DNA of 64,000 bases from Rhabditoides inermis (lineage: Eukaryota > Nematoda > Chromadorea > Rhabditida > Rhabditidae). The notes beneath the pieces are model-generated. The model saw only the letters and a list, made by a program, of their open reading frames with translations, was not told the origin of the DNA and searched no databases. Location: assembly GCA_963966185.1 (NCBI GenBank), contig CAWZYM010000331.1:1507001-1571000 (forward strand), in the 5' to 3' direction. The position numbers were made by a program, and so were the translations under genes. Positions 27,201 to 40,345 of the stretch are shown here, piece after piece. How positions within the stretch are numbered: the stretch's first letter is position 1; every line of letters starts with the position of its first letter.

Positions 27201-30200
27201 AATGTTTTTTTTAAATGTTTTTATTTTTCATGTATGGCGCCCTCCTGGCGGACTGGCGCCGTCCGCCGCGCCGTGGCACCGACCGCGGCGACTAGTATGG
27301 CGCCGCGAAGGGCGCCACGGCGCGGCGGAGTCCGCCGCCCAGCAACCCAGCAACCCAGCAACTTGTTATTTCGTAAATTCGATACACGCAGATAGTTGTT
27401 TTTGTTGTACCTGTTGTTGATTGATTGATAATGAACAATATTGATCGGAAACTTGTTATTTCTGAGATTCCCTCAGCCGAATAAAAAATGTTTTTTTTTA
27501 AATGTTTTTATTTTTCATGTATGGCGCCCTCCTGGCGGACTGGCGCCGTCCGCCGCGCCGTGGCACCGACCGCGGCGACTAGTATGGCGCCGCGAAGGGC
27601 GCCACGGCGCGGCGGAGTCCGCCGCCCAGCAACCCAGCAACCCAGCAACCCAGCAACCCAGCAACCCAGCAACCCAGCAACCCAGCAACTTGTTATTTCG
27701 TAAATTCGATACACGCAGATAGTTGTTTTTGTTGTACCTGTTGTTGATTGATTGATAATGAACAATATTGATCGGAAACTTGTTATTTCTGAGATTCCCT
27801 CAGCCGAATAAAAAATGTTTTTTTTTTAATGTTTTTATTTTTCATGTATGGCGCCCTCCTGGCGGACTGGCGCCGTCCGCCGCGCCGTGGCACCGACCGC
27901 GGCGACTAGTATGGCGCCGCGAAGGGCGCCACGGCGCGGCGGAGTCCGCCGCCCAGCAACCCAGCAACCCAGCAACCCAGCAACCCAGCAACCCAGCAAC
28001 CCAGCAACTTGTTATTTCGTGAATTCGATACACGCAGATAGTTGTTTTTGTTGTACCTGTTGTTGATTGATTGATAATGAACAATATTGATCGGAAACTT
28101 GTTATTTCTGAGATTCCCTCAGCCGAATAAAAAAAAAATTTTTTAAATGTTTTTATTTTTCATGTATGGCGCCCTCCTGGCGGACTGGCGCCGTCCGCCG
28201 CGCCGTGGCACCGACCGCGGCGACTAGTATGGCGCCGCGAAGGGCGCCACGGCGCGGCGGAGTCCGCCGCCCAGCAACCCAGCAACCCAGCAACCCAGCA
28301 ACCCAGCAACCCAGCAACCCAGCAACTTGTTATTTCGTAAATTCGATACACGCAGATAGTTGTTTTTGTTGTACCTGTTGTTGATTGATTGATAATGAAC
28401 AATATTGATCGGAAACTTGTTATTTCTGAGATTCCCTCAGCCGAATAAAAAATGTTTTTTTTAAATGTTTTTATTTTTCATGTATGGCGCCCTCCTGGCG
28501 GACTGGCGCCGTCCGCGGCGCCGTGGCACTGACCGCAGCGACTAGTATGGCGCCGCGAAGGGCGCCACGGCGCGGCGGAGTCCGCCGCCCAGCAACCCAG
28601 CAACCCAGCAACCCAGCAACCCAGCAACCCAGCAACCCAGCAACCCAGCAACTTGTTATTTCGTAAATTCGATACACGCAGATAGTTGTTTTTGTTGTAC
28701 CTGTTGTTGATTGATTGATAATGAACAATATTGATCGGAAACTTGTTATTTCTGAGATTCCCTCAGCCGAATAAAAAATGTTTTTTTTTAAATGTTTTTA
28801 TTTTTCATGTATGGCGCCCTCCTGGCGGACTGGCGCCGTCCGCCGCGCCGTGGCACCGACCGCGGCGACTAGTATGGCGCCGCGAAGGGCGCCACGGCGC
28901 GGCGGAGTCCGCCGCCCAGCAACCCAGCAACCCAGCAACCCAGCAACCCAGCAACCCAGCAACCCAGCAACCCAGCAACCCAGCAACCCAGAAACTCAGC
29001 AACCCAGCAACCCAGCAACCCAGCAACCCAGCAACCCAGCAACCCAGCAACCCAGCAACCCAGCAACCCAGCAACCCAGCAACTTGTTATTTCGTAAATT
29101 CGATACACGCAGATAGTTGTTTTTGTTGTACCTGTTGTTGATTGATTGATAATGAACAATATTGATCGGAAACTTGTTATTTCTGAGATTCCCTCAGCCG
29201 AATAAAAAATGTTTTTTTTAATGTTTTTATTTTTCATGTATGGCGCTTTCCTGGCGGACTGGCGCCGTCCGCCGCGCCGTGGCACCGACCGCGGCGACTA
29301 GTATGGCGCCGCGAAGGGCGCCACGGCGCGGCGGAGTCCGCCGCCCAGCAACCCAGCAACCCAGCAACCCAGCAACCCAGCAACCCAGCAACCCAGCAAC
29401 CCAGCAACCCAGCAACCCAGCAACCCAGCAACCCAGCAACCCAGCAACCCAGCAACCCAGCAACCCAACAACCCAGCAACCCAGCAACCCAGCAACCCAG
29501 CAACCCAGCAACCCAGCAACCCAGAAACCCAGCAACCCAGCAACCCAGCAACCCAGCAACCCAGCAACCCAGCAACCCAGCAACTTGTTATTTCGTAAAT
29601 TCGATACACGCAGATAGTTGTTTTTGTTGTATCTGTTGTTGATTGATTGATAATGAACAATATTGATCGGAAACTTGTTATTTCTGAGATTCCCTCAGCC
29701 GAATAAAAAATGTTTTTTTTAAATGTTTTTATTTTTCATGTATGGCGCCCTCCTGGCGGACTGGCGCCGTCCGCCGCGCCGTGGCACCGACCGCGGCGAC
29801 TAGTATGGCGCCGCGAAGGGCGCCACGGCGCGGCGGAGTCCGCCGCCCAGCAACCCAGCAACCCAGCAACCCAGCAACCCAGCAACCCAGCAACCCAGCA
29901 ACCCAGCAACTTGTTATTTCGTAAATTCGATACACGCAGATAGTTGTTTTTGTTGTACCTGTTGTTGATTGATTGATAATGAACAATATTGATCGGAAAC
30001 TTGTTATTTCTGAGATTCCCTCAGCCGAATAAAAAATGTTTTTTTTAAATGTTTTTATTTTTCATGTATGGCGCCCTCCTGGCGGACTGGCGCCGTCCGC
30101 CGCGCCGTGGCACCGACCGCGGCGACTAGTATGGCGCCGCGAAGGGCGCCACGGCGCGGCGGAGTCCGCCGCCCAGCAACCCAGCAACCCAGCAACTTGT

Positions 30201-33180
30201 TATTTCGTAAATTCGATACACGCAGATAGTTGTTTTTGTTGTACCTGTTGTTGATTGATTGATAATGAACAATATTGATCGGAAACTTGTTATTTCTGAG
30301 ATTCCCTCAGCCGAATAAAAAATGTTTTTTTTAAATGTTTTTATTTTTCATGTATGGCGCCCTCCTGGCGGACTGGCGCCGTCCGCCGCGCCGTGGCACC
30401 GACCGCGGCGACTAGTATGGCGCCGCGAAGGGCGCCACGGCGCGGCGGAGTCCGCCGCCCAGCAACCCAGCAACCCAGCAACCCAGCAACCCAGCAACCC
30501 AGCAACCCAGCAACTTGTTATTTCGTAAATTCGATACACGCAGATAGTTGTTTTTGTTGTACCTGTTGTTGATTGATTGATAATGAACAATATTGATCGG
30601 AAACTTGTTATTTCTGAGATTCCCTCAGCCGAATAAAAAATGTTTTTTTTAATGTTTTTATTTTTCATGTATGGCGCTTTCCTGGCGGACTGGCGCCGTC
30701 CGCCGCGCCGTGGCACCGACCGCGGCGACTAGTATGGCGCCGCGAAGGGCGCCACGGCGCGGCGGAGTCCGCCGCCCAGCAACCCAGCAACCCAGCAACC
30801 CAGCAACCCAGCAACCCAGCAACCCAGCAACCCAGCAACCCAGCAACCCAGCAACCCAGCAACCCAGCAACCCAGCAACCCAGCAACCCAGCAACCCAAC
30901 AACCCAGCAACCCAGCAACCCAGCAACCCAGCAACCCAGCAACCCAGCAACCCAGAAACCCAGCAACCCAGCAACCCAGCAACCCAGCAACCCAGCAACC
31001 CAGCAACCCAGCAACTTGTTATTTCGTAAATTCGATACACGCAGATAGTTGTTTTTGTTGTATCTGTTGTTGATTGATTGATAATGAACAATATTGATCG
31101 GAAACTTGTTATTTCTGAGATTCCCTCAGCCGAATAAAAAATGTTTTTTTTAAATGTTTTTATTTTTCATGTATGGCGCCCTCCTGGCGGACTGGCGCCG
31201 TCCGCCGCGCCGTGGCACCGACCGCGGCGACTAGTATGGCGCCGCGAAGGGCGCCACGGCGCGGCGGAGTCCGCCGCCCAGCAACCCAGCAACCCAGCAA
31301 CCCAGCAACCCAGCAACCCAGCAACCCAGCAACCCAGCAACTTGTTATTTCGTAAATTCGATACACGCAGATAGTTGTTTTTGTTGTACCTGTTGTTGAT
31401 TGATTGATAATGAACAATATTGATCGGAAACTTGTTATTTCTGAGATTCCCTCAGCCGAATAAAAAATGTTTTTTTTAAATGTTTTTATTTTTCATGTAT
31501 GGCGCCCTCCTGGCGGACTGGCGCCGTCCGCCGCGCCGTGGCACCGACCGCGGCGACTAGTATGGCGCCGCGAAGGGCGCCACGGCGCGGCGGAGTCCGC
31601 CGCCCAGCAACCCAGCAACCCAGCAACTTGTTATTTCGTAAATTCGATACACGCAGATAGTTGTTTTTGTTGTACCTGTTGTTGATTGATTGATAATGAA
31701 CAATATTGATCGGAAACTTGTTATTTCTGAGATTCCCTCAGCCGAATAAAAAATGTTTTTTTTAAATGTTTTTATTTTTCATGTATGGCGCCCTCCTGGC
31801 GGACTGGCGCCGTCCGCCGCGCCGTGGCACCGACCGCGGCGACTAGTATGGCGCCGCGAAGGGCGCCACGGCGCGGCGGAGTCCGCCGCCCAGCAACCCA
31901 GCAACCCAGCAACCCAGCAACCCAGCAACCCAGCAACCCAGCAACCCAGCAACTTGTTATTTCGTAAATTCGATACACGCAGATAGTTGTTTTTGTTGTA
32001 CCTGTTGTTGATTGATTGATAATGAACAATATTGATCGGAAACTTGTTATTTCTGAGATTCCCTCAGCCGAATAAAAAATGTTTTTTTTTTAATGTTTTT
32101 ATTTTTCATGTATGGCGCCCTCCTGGCGGACTGGCGCCGTCCGCCGCGCCGTGGCACCGACCGCGGCGACTAGTATGGCGCCGCGAAGGGCGCCACGGCG
32201 CGGCGGAGTCCGCCGCCCAGCAACCCAGCAACCCAGCAACCCAGCAACCCAGCAACCCAGCAACCCAGCAACTTGTTATTTCGTGAATTCGATACACGCA
32301 GATAGTTGTTTTTGTTGTACCTGTTGTTGATTGATTGATAATGAACAATATTGATCGGAAACTTGTTATTTCTGAGATTCCCTCAGCCGAATAAAAAAAA
32401 AATTTTTTAAATGTTTTTATTTTTCATGTATGGCGCCCTCCTGGCGGACTGGCGCCGTCCGCCGCGCCGTGGCACCGACCGCGGCGACTAGTATGGCGCC
32501 GCGAAGGGCGCCACGGCGCGGCGGAGTCCGCCGCCCAGCAACCCAGCAACCCAGCAACCCAGCAACCCAGCAACCCAGCAACCCAGCAACTTGTTATTTC
32601 GTAAATTCGATACACGCAGATAGTTGTTTTTGTTGTACCTGTTGTTGATTGATTGATAATGAACAATATTGATCGGAAACTTGTTATTTCTGAGATTCCC
32701 TCAGCCGAATAAAAAATGTTTTTTTTTAAATGTTTTTATTTTTCATGTATGGCGCCCTCCTGGCGGACTGGCGCCGTCCGCGGCGCCGTGGCACTGACCG
32801 CAGCGACTAGTATGGCGCCGCGAAGGGCGCCACGGCGCGGCGGAGTCCGCCGCCCAGCAACCCAGCAACCCAGCAACCCAGCAACCCAGCAACCCAGCAA
32901 CCCAGCAACCCAGCAACTTGTTATTTCGTAAATTCGATACACGCAGATAGTTGTTTTTGTTGTACCTGTTGTTGATTGATTGATAATGAACAATATTGAT
33001 CGGAAACTTGTTATTTCTGAGATTCCCTCAGCCGAATAAAAAATGTTTTTTTTTAAATGTTTTTATTTTTCATGTATGGCGCCCTCCTGGCGGACTGGCG
33101 CCGTCCGCCGCGCCGTGGCACCGACCGCGGCGACTAGTATGGCGCCGCGAAGGGCGCCACGGCGCGGCGGAGTCCGCCGC

Positions 33181-33906
33181 GTTCAGCTCTGTAATCTATT
33201 TTCACTTCCACGTATTTCTTACAGATGAAATGTTATATATTCGGTGCTTAACTACTAAAAAATGAGAACAATGTAGTTTTCCGAACACGAATCTAAAACA
33301 TCGATTGCATTCGATTCCTGTGATGATAAATGTGAATTATGATGTAGCAGAATAAAGACGGCAGAATAGTGCACATATCTTTCGGAAACTTTCACTTTCC
33401 ATCTGTCGCCAATTGCCTTTTCAACGACGAGCGACAGTCTGTTTCTTCTCTTTCATTCTTTCCAGCTTTAGAACAAAAAATTGTAAACATTGAACGGCGT
33501 TGTACAACTAATCAACGCATACACGCTTTGTCAAACCCTTCGATCAACTTTGAATATCTTATCATAATGTAGTAATAATTTACAACAACAAAAACACTCA
33601 TCATTCTTAGAGATCATTTATTCTACTCCACATCCACAACCGCCACACTCAAACTGTGAGACTCAAAACACCGTTTCACAAAACGCACTACTCATAACAC
33701 GCAATAAATATAGTCCATAATAGCACAATCATCAAATCAACATGTAACAACAACAGAGGCTGGTTGAAAAAAGATGCAAAGTCAGTCACAACAATATCCA
33801 CAATACTAGTAAAGTAACGCTTCTACAAGCAGTGCAAACAACATTGGACAGAGACAGAGTCGAGAACGATAAGTGGGGCGGTCGCCTGATGATCACCTCC
33901 CCTCCT
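33181..33906. other. Unique sequence between satellite array and PPWD1 stop
   Basis: AT-rich single-copy sequence with no convincing open frame. The right part (about 33620-33906) is the probable 3' untranslated region of the minus-strand PPWD1 gene. I saw no RNA gene. Confidence 0.6.
33617..33622 (-). terminator. Putative poly(A) signal of PPWD1
   Basis: TTTATT on the plus strand, i.e. AATAAA on the minus strand, 285 bases beyond the PPWD1 stop codon at 33907. It is the first canonical hexamer I noticed downstream of that gene. Confidence 0.5.
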
Positions 33907-35643
33907 CTACTTGAGTGTGATGGACACGATGCGAATATCCGTCTTCGGCCGGCCGCTCTTCTCATACGTGTTCACCAGATTGATCTTCTGCACCACGTTG
34001 AAACCCTCCGTCACCTGTACATTATCAATTGAAATATAAGGAAATATAACAACTCGAAAGACCAGGTTTATTGACAGCACCACCAGATTCCTGATAATAC
34101 ACAGTTCTGAAACATACTCATCGCAAAACTAACGCAACAGTTTCCGAGCCCTCAAATACTTGCTCTCACTTCTCCGAACAGCGTGCGTGTTCTTTCCGGG
34201 TTACTTCTCACAACTCACTGACCTTGTATGGCTTCACGTCGCAAGACATTTGATACGTGTGGAACACAGTATATAACCAAAGGCCCCAGATAGACTAGTC
34301 TCACCTCTCCGAACATGGTGTTCTTTCCGTCCAGCCACTCGGCGGGCACGACTGTGATGAAGAACTGCGAGCCGTTCGAGTTCGGACCAGCGTTCGCCAT
34401 CGACACCTGCAACACACTTCGTGCTTCTTCCATAAATCACATCGCAAGTCGAAAGTCGACAATATCAAATCAGGTATATCACATCATTCCTACATTACGC
34501 ATCACATCATTCATCGACACCTGCAACACAACAACAGCATATTCAAAGCGCAACTTCAGTGTAATTAATGTCAACGTTATAATTAAATCAGTTGTGAAAC
34601 GGCTGAAACGTATAGGTAGTGATGTGATCGTGTTACAGGCTATACTGCAGTTCAGAGGCAGCGCAGCGAGGAGGTTTCATTTTAAAATATAAAAAAGAAA
34701 TACTGTTGTACAGGAATACCGATCTCCGATCATATACAAGAATCACTAGGTTACTTCTCACAACTCGACCTTGTATGTCTTGTCGTCTCGAGCCATTTGC
34801 TACATTAATAGTTTCGGAGACTATGCACAAGACCATATGCCTTCCATCTGCCACCCACCTTGTACGGCTTGTCGTGTCTGAGCCGGGGATGGAACTCGTC
34901 CTCGAAGTCCTCTCCCCAGATAGACTGCCCGCCAGTGCCCTTGCCGGTCGGGTCGCCCGTCTGGAAGCAAAACAATAACTTCTTATAAATCTCTCCGACA
35001 GTTTTTTTTTTCAATTGTGGACAGATAGTTTCCATAATGCTCCTGCCTGTCAAACAATGTAATGATTATAGTGAGAATCAGAGAGCGTATTCAAAGGATT
35101 ACCTAGTCAATACCCACGGAAACACGACAGAAATAGGAAACATTATCTCCAATATTCCACTCTGTGCAAACAATGCCATTGCAATCTTACCGAGACCGCC
35201 GTCACATGAATCAACAAAAGCCAGATTCCCCAAGCTCACCTGCACAACAAGTACCTCGCAAATCTTTTCTAGATTACCCTAACACGAATCAACAAAAGCC
35301 AGATTCCTCTTCCCCACACTCACTGCTTCCCTGAACGCTACAAGGCTGCTCCCGTGAACGTTCCCACATCCAAACATCCCATTACTCCCTCTTCTCTCTC
35401 ATTCACCACTCACCTGCACCATGAAGCTCTTGATGACCCTGTGGAAGCAGTGGCCGTTGTAGTAGCCGCGACGCGCGTGCGTGCAGAAGTTCTCCACAGC
35501 ACGGGGACACTCCTGCGAGGAAGGTTGAGAGAGAGAGAGGGGGGGGGGAGGGGAAAGATACACAGACAGAGACAGAGACAGAGAGAGAAACAGAGAGCGA
35601 GAGAGAGAGAGAGAGAGAGAGAGAAACAGAGAGCGAGAGAGAG

Positions 35644-35685
<42 letters not shown>

Positions 35686-36161
35686 GCACCTGTGGGAAGA
35701 GCTTGATGTGAATGTCTCCGAACGAGGTGTGCAGGACGCAATCCGAGCACAGCTTGCGCTCCTCCCGCTCTTGCTGAACAACAACAACACTTCAATTTAG
35801 TAGAAAGTATGAAACCACTGTGTTACGAACATTGTCGGACCTTAACTCAAACCAAACATACTTCAACCACGAAACATATCTTTTCAAGTCACACCAAGGA
35901 GATTTGTTGCCGTATTACCCACCCTAATTGCATTCTGACATCTTTCATGTGTGAATCATATTTCACACCGCACTTCACACTGAACACCCCCCCCCCCTAC
36001 CTCGAGTGCAATGATGCTGTCCTCCTTCTTGGGCTTCTCGTTGAAGATGTCCCTGCCCGTTCCCTCGCCTCCCTCCCCGTCCTCCGTCGAGTACGGCTCG
36101 CTGTTCGTGAACAGGTAGAAGCGGTTCTTCTTCACCGCGTAGCACGCCTAAACAACGGGGA

Positions 36162-36192
<31 letters not shown>

Positions 36193-39100
36193 CACTCACA
36201 ATGATGGGATCGGGTCCGGAGACCTTGTTGAGTAGCGGGTTGTCCGCCGACTCTGTGTCGATCGTCGCCGCCGCGCCCTGCCATATTCATTTGATAAAAA
36301 AGATGAACGAATTACATATATGAACAAGAATAACTATGAATAACTATGGACATTGGTGCATTGTCAACATACTCCCAATTCGCAACTTAATCAAAGCGTG
36401 AAACATATCGTATGTCCACTTGCTACCCTACTTGCACAGACCTCCCTTCCCAACCTCCCTCCCTCCCCTCACGCACCTGCATTGATAAAACCGACCCATT
36501 CTCACTTGCACATTGCACATACCATCCGTCTTCCCCTCTCCTTTCCCTCCCTCGCCTCCACCTCCCCTGCATAGCCGACTCAAGACTCACTTGATCGCAA
36601 TTGCTTATGATCGCAATTGCTTACTCACTCGAAATCAGTATGGATTTCGCAAAGGTAGATCTACATCTACCCAACTTGTCCAATGTCTCTCCCACTGGTC
36701 TCGCGAACTGACCGATGGAAAGGTCGTCGACTGTCTGTATGTGGATTACACGAAAGCTTTTGACACTATCAATCATGATATGTTGTCCGCTAAGTTGTAT
36801 TCAATTGGAGTGCGAGGCAATGCTCTTTCATGATTAATGAGTTTTTTGCGCGATCGGACCACTCACGTATCAATCGATAACACACTGTCTGCCCCGAGGC
36901 TCGTCAATTGCGGCGTCCCCCAGGGTAGCTGCCTAGGCCCTCTTCTATTTAATCAGTTCAGTTCAGTTCAACATTTATCCGGTATCGCATTATGTGATCA
37001 TAACTCAAAACATCAATCATTCACAGAGTAGCGCCGGGAAGCAAAATTCTTCCATCTTGTCGCATCAGCGTCCGCGGCCACACTCTTCCATTCCTCCTCG
37101 AGGGTCCTCCTATTGGTCTGGATCGTCTTCTTGAATTCGTCGCTCCACTGTAGATGGGGGCGACCGGCCTTGCCTTTCCTTGGCGGGTTCCAATCGATCA
37201 CGCGTCGCGTCCATCGGTCGTCGTTGCAAGTCATGATGTGGCGGGCGAACCTCCACTTCCTTGATCTCGCCTCGCACAGAACGTCTCTATTTAATATCTT
37301 CTCTCTCTATTTAATATCTTCATAAATGACATTGCGCGCTCTCTCCCTCCCGGGATGCGCTTTGTTTTATACGCGGACGACCTGAAGGTGTATTTCTCAT
37401 ACGACCCTCTCGATCCGTCCGCTCACTCTCACTCTCGCTTCCAAGCTGCAGTTGATGCAGTGTGCGAGTGGTCGCATAAGTGGGGTCTCACCATCTCGAT
37501 TTCTAAAACATACATCTTACATCTGGGCAAGCACAATCCGCGTTCTCTATACACTGCCGCCGATACTCCTCTGCGAGCTACAGATTGTGTGAAAGACCTC
37601 GGTGTCTGGATCACTAACAATCTGCGCTTCGAAACTCACATCTCCCGCATAGTCAATGGCGCGCTTTGGTCAATAAACAACTTTCTGAGGGCATATCAAA
37701 CACAACACGCAATCTCACTGTTCTAGTGAAAGCTTATGTAACATACATTCGCTGTAAGCTTGAATATTGTACAGAAGTGTGGAGCCCATCTAGCGTGCGC
37801 ATGGTGAACCTGTTAGAGGGCGTGCAACGCTACTTTACGCGACGCATCTGCCATCGAGCCGGTCACCTTTCCCTCGGGTATTCTGAGAGGCTCCGCCTGC
37901 TGGGTCTCGAGACACTTGAGTCTCGTAGATTCTTGAATGACGTCACTTTCCTCTTCAAAATTGCCCACCATATTTCGCCGTTTGATGCAGATGGTATATT
38001 CAATATCATCCCAACATCAACAAGGCATTCACACAACATGCGAATTATCCCTTCTTTTGATCCTGCGAACAAACTACTCACGAGCATTCACAGAGCCTAT
38101 ACTTACTGGAATAGCCTTTCTTCTGATGTGGTGGGAGTGCGAAGTGCGGAGCAGTTCAGAAAACTTGTCAGATCTGGATCTGGCGGTTTCCCGTTGTCTC
38201 GGATTCGTGCATCATGACTGGAGAGTTTGGACGTCTCTCACATGTCATCTCTTGTGCGCATGTATCTGTGTCCCCACACTTCATACGTTCCATTTCGCCT
38301 TTGTCTCCGCCAGTTCCCTTGAGCAAGGCGCGGTAGTAGCTCATCTTGTTTTACCCCCCACCCCCACACACTATCGTATTATCACTGTAATGTCCTTTTA
38401 CAACTCGCACAATTTAATCACCCTTATATACGATAAATTAAATTGAATTGAATCGCCCCATTCACACTTGCATAGATGGTCCATCCCTCCCCCCCCTTCC
38501 CCACCTGCATCCTGGTGTTCACATCGGGCACGGCCCTGCACATGCTCACTCCCAGCAGTCGAATCGTCTCCTCCTTCCCGATCTCACGCACCACCTCATC
38601 GGTCACCGTGTTGTACACCTGCCACACGTCACAATGAGTTTACTTGGAATCGCAAACAAAACACGTACAAAACGAAATCACTCATGAGATAAGAATCCAA
38701 AAGTGGCGTGAAATTCACTCACAAACACGTGCGCTTCTGGGGAACACATTTCCGATTGAGTTGCCTCTATCAGTTGTTGAAAATGAGTAACGACACACAT
38801 CACACGACATAAGTTTCACATGCTGGGTAACCTACTGCTCATTGTAAGTAAGAAATCCTCCCTTATTTCCCAAAACCCGTAATAAATCTAACAATACAAC
38901 ATGCAAGAGTGAAATAAAAATGCACATACCCTGATTCCAATGGGAGTGGGGTAGAGGAGAAAGTGACCGCTCAGATCCCAACAGATGGTGAGGTGGCGGA
39001 ACGCGTTCGAGCGGTCCTGGATGAAGACGGTCTCTCTCTCTCTCTCTCTCCCTCCCTTTCTCTCTCTCTCCCTCTTATTCCCTCTCTCTCCCTCTCTGCA

Positions 39101-40311
39101 CCTCTCTCTCCCCCCCTCTCTCTTCCTCTCACTTTTTCTCTCTTTCTTCCTCTCCCTCCCCCCCTCTCTCCCCCTCTCTCTCTTCTCTCTTCCTCTCTCT
39201 CACTATCTCTCTCTCTTCTCTCTCTCTCTCTCTCCCTCTCCTTCTCTCTCCCTCCCCCACCCACCTTATCCATGTCCTTCTCCGCCGCAACTCGTCGGTT
39301 CCACTCCATGTTCTGCAGACCAAAGTTCCTGGAAAAAAGGATTTAAAAAGAAATGGTTTCATTAAGGTACGGTTATTCGTACAAGTATTTATGACCTCGA
39401 TAAATATACGTTATACGTTTCAAATGCAAATAATACCCAAGGCATGCGCGACGCGACAATAAAATGAATGATGAAATCTCGAATCCTTGAAACACATAAA
39501 CAACGCACAATCAACCCCCCCATCCAACTCACTTGTTCTGCTTGGCAGCCTCTTGGAACTTTTGCAGCGTCTCATCGAGCATCTGAAACAAAATCATCAA
39601 TGACAGTTTACATCAATCAAATATTCTCCAAACTCTTGCCCATATAAATCTATGCGCAAAGAGGCAACCGTGCTGTTCAAATGTTCAAAACAAAATTCTT
39701 CTTTCCCATTCACCTTGGCTCTTCATACTACCGTATCCCACCAACATTCTTCGCATCATCCCTTGTCCCTTCGCATCGCACCCCCCCCCCCCCCCACTCA
39801 CCTTGGTCATCTTTCCGCTCTTCATGCTGAATATGCGGATCCTCCTGTCCTCTGATACCGTAGCCAGCAGCTTCCCGGTCGGAGAGACGCGCATACACAC
39901 CGGCACTGTCTTGCTCTAAACACAACAACAATGACCATGTATACGTTTCGCCTTGTCACAATCAATACCTCAACATCTACGTTTCACCATCACATGGTAT
40001 AGAACACAGGATCATTTGGGCAATCGGTTACGTTGCCCTCGCCTAGCACTACCAAACCACCCACGCACCTTGAGAAACTCGTAGAGGTCCGTGTCCGTCT
40101 TGTACTCCCAGCTCACATTCGTCGGATGCTGGTAGCCGCCCTGCAATTCGAACTATAATAATGAATACATTGAACTATTAGTTTCCATACAGCCCTTTCC
40201 ATAGTAAGTGTTGTGTGAAACGTACATACTACCACATCCTATCGAATGATTTCATAACAGACAGTCCATCTACACTGTTGTCAGAGGTCAGACTTCTTAC
40301 CCCCCTCTCTG

Positions 40312-40345
<34 letters not shown>

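Larger units (their letters stand above)
9161..33180. repeat. Composite satellite array: ~270-bp GC-core unit plus variable (CCCAGCAA)n
   Basis: About 59 copies of a compound unit. In order it has: (1) a run of the 8-mer CCCAGCAA, from 3 to more than 60 copies; (2) an AT-rich segment with CTTGTTATTTCGTAAATTCG, a TGTTGTTGATTGATTGATAA stretch and AATATTGATCGGAAAC; (3) CAGCCGAATAAAAAATG with a poly-T run of variable length; (4) a GC-rich foldback core of about 100 bp. Cores lie for example at 9449-9540, 10223-10316, 12827-12918, 19640-19740, 25014-25112 and 33085-33180. Unit length is about 286-330 bp when the 8-mer run is short. Different units differ mainly in 8-mer number, poly-T length and a few point variants. 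The last unit ends in its GC core, directly against unique sequence at 33181. Confidence 0.95.

Noticed and set aside
1..33180. CRISPR-like regular repeats
   Set aside because: Direct repeats without unique spacers, in a eukaryotic context, no cas genes. These are satellites.
9359..33265. Dozens of 60-240-codon frames with PSNPATQQ, LLGCWVAG or MAPRRAPRRGGVRR
   Set aside because: Translations of the 8-mer and of the GC foldback core on both strands; no conserved frame independent of the repeat.
35399..35800. Ser/Leu-rich and Arg/Glu-rich frames around CT/GA tracts (also near 39000, 45300, 50600, 62900)
   Set aside because: Low-complexity translations of microsatellites inside introns or intergenic DNA.
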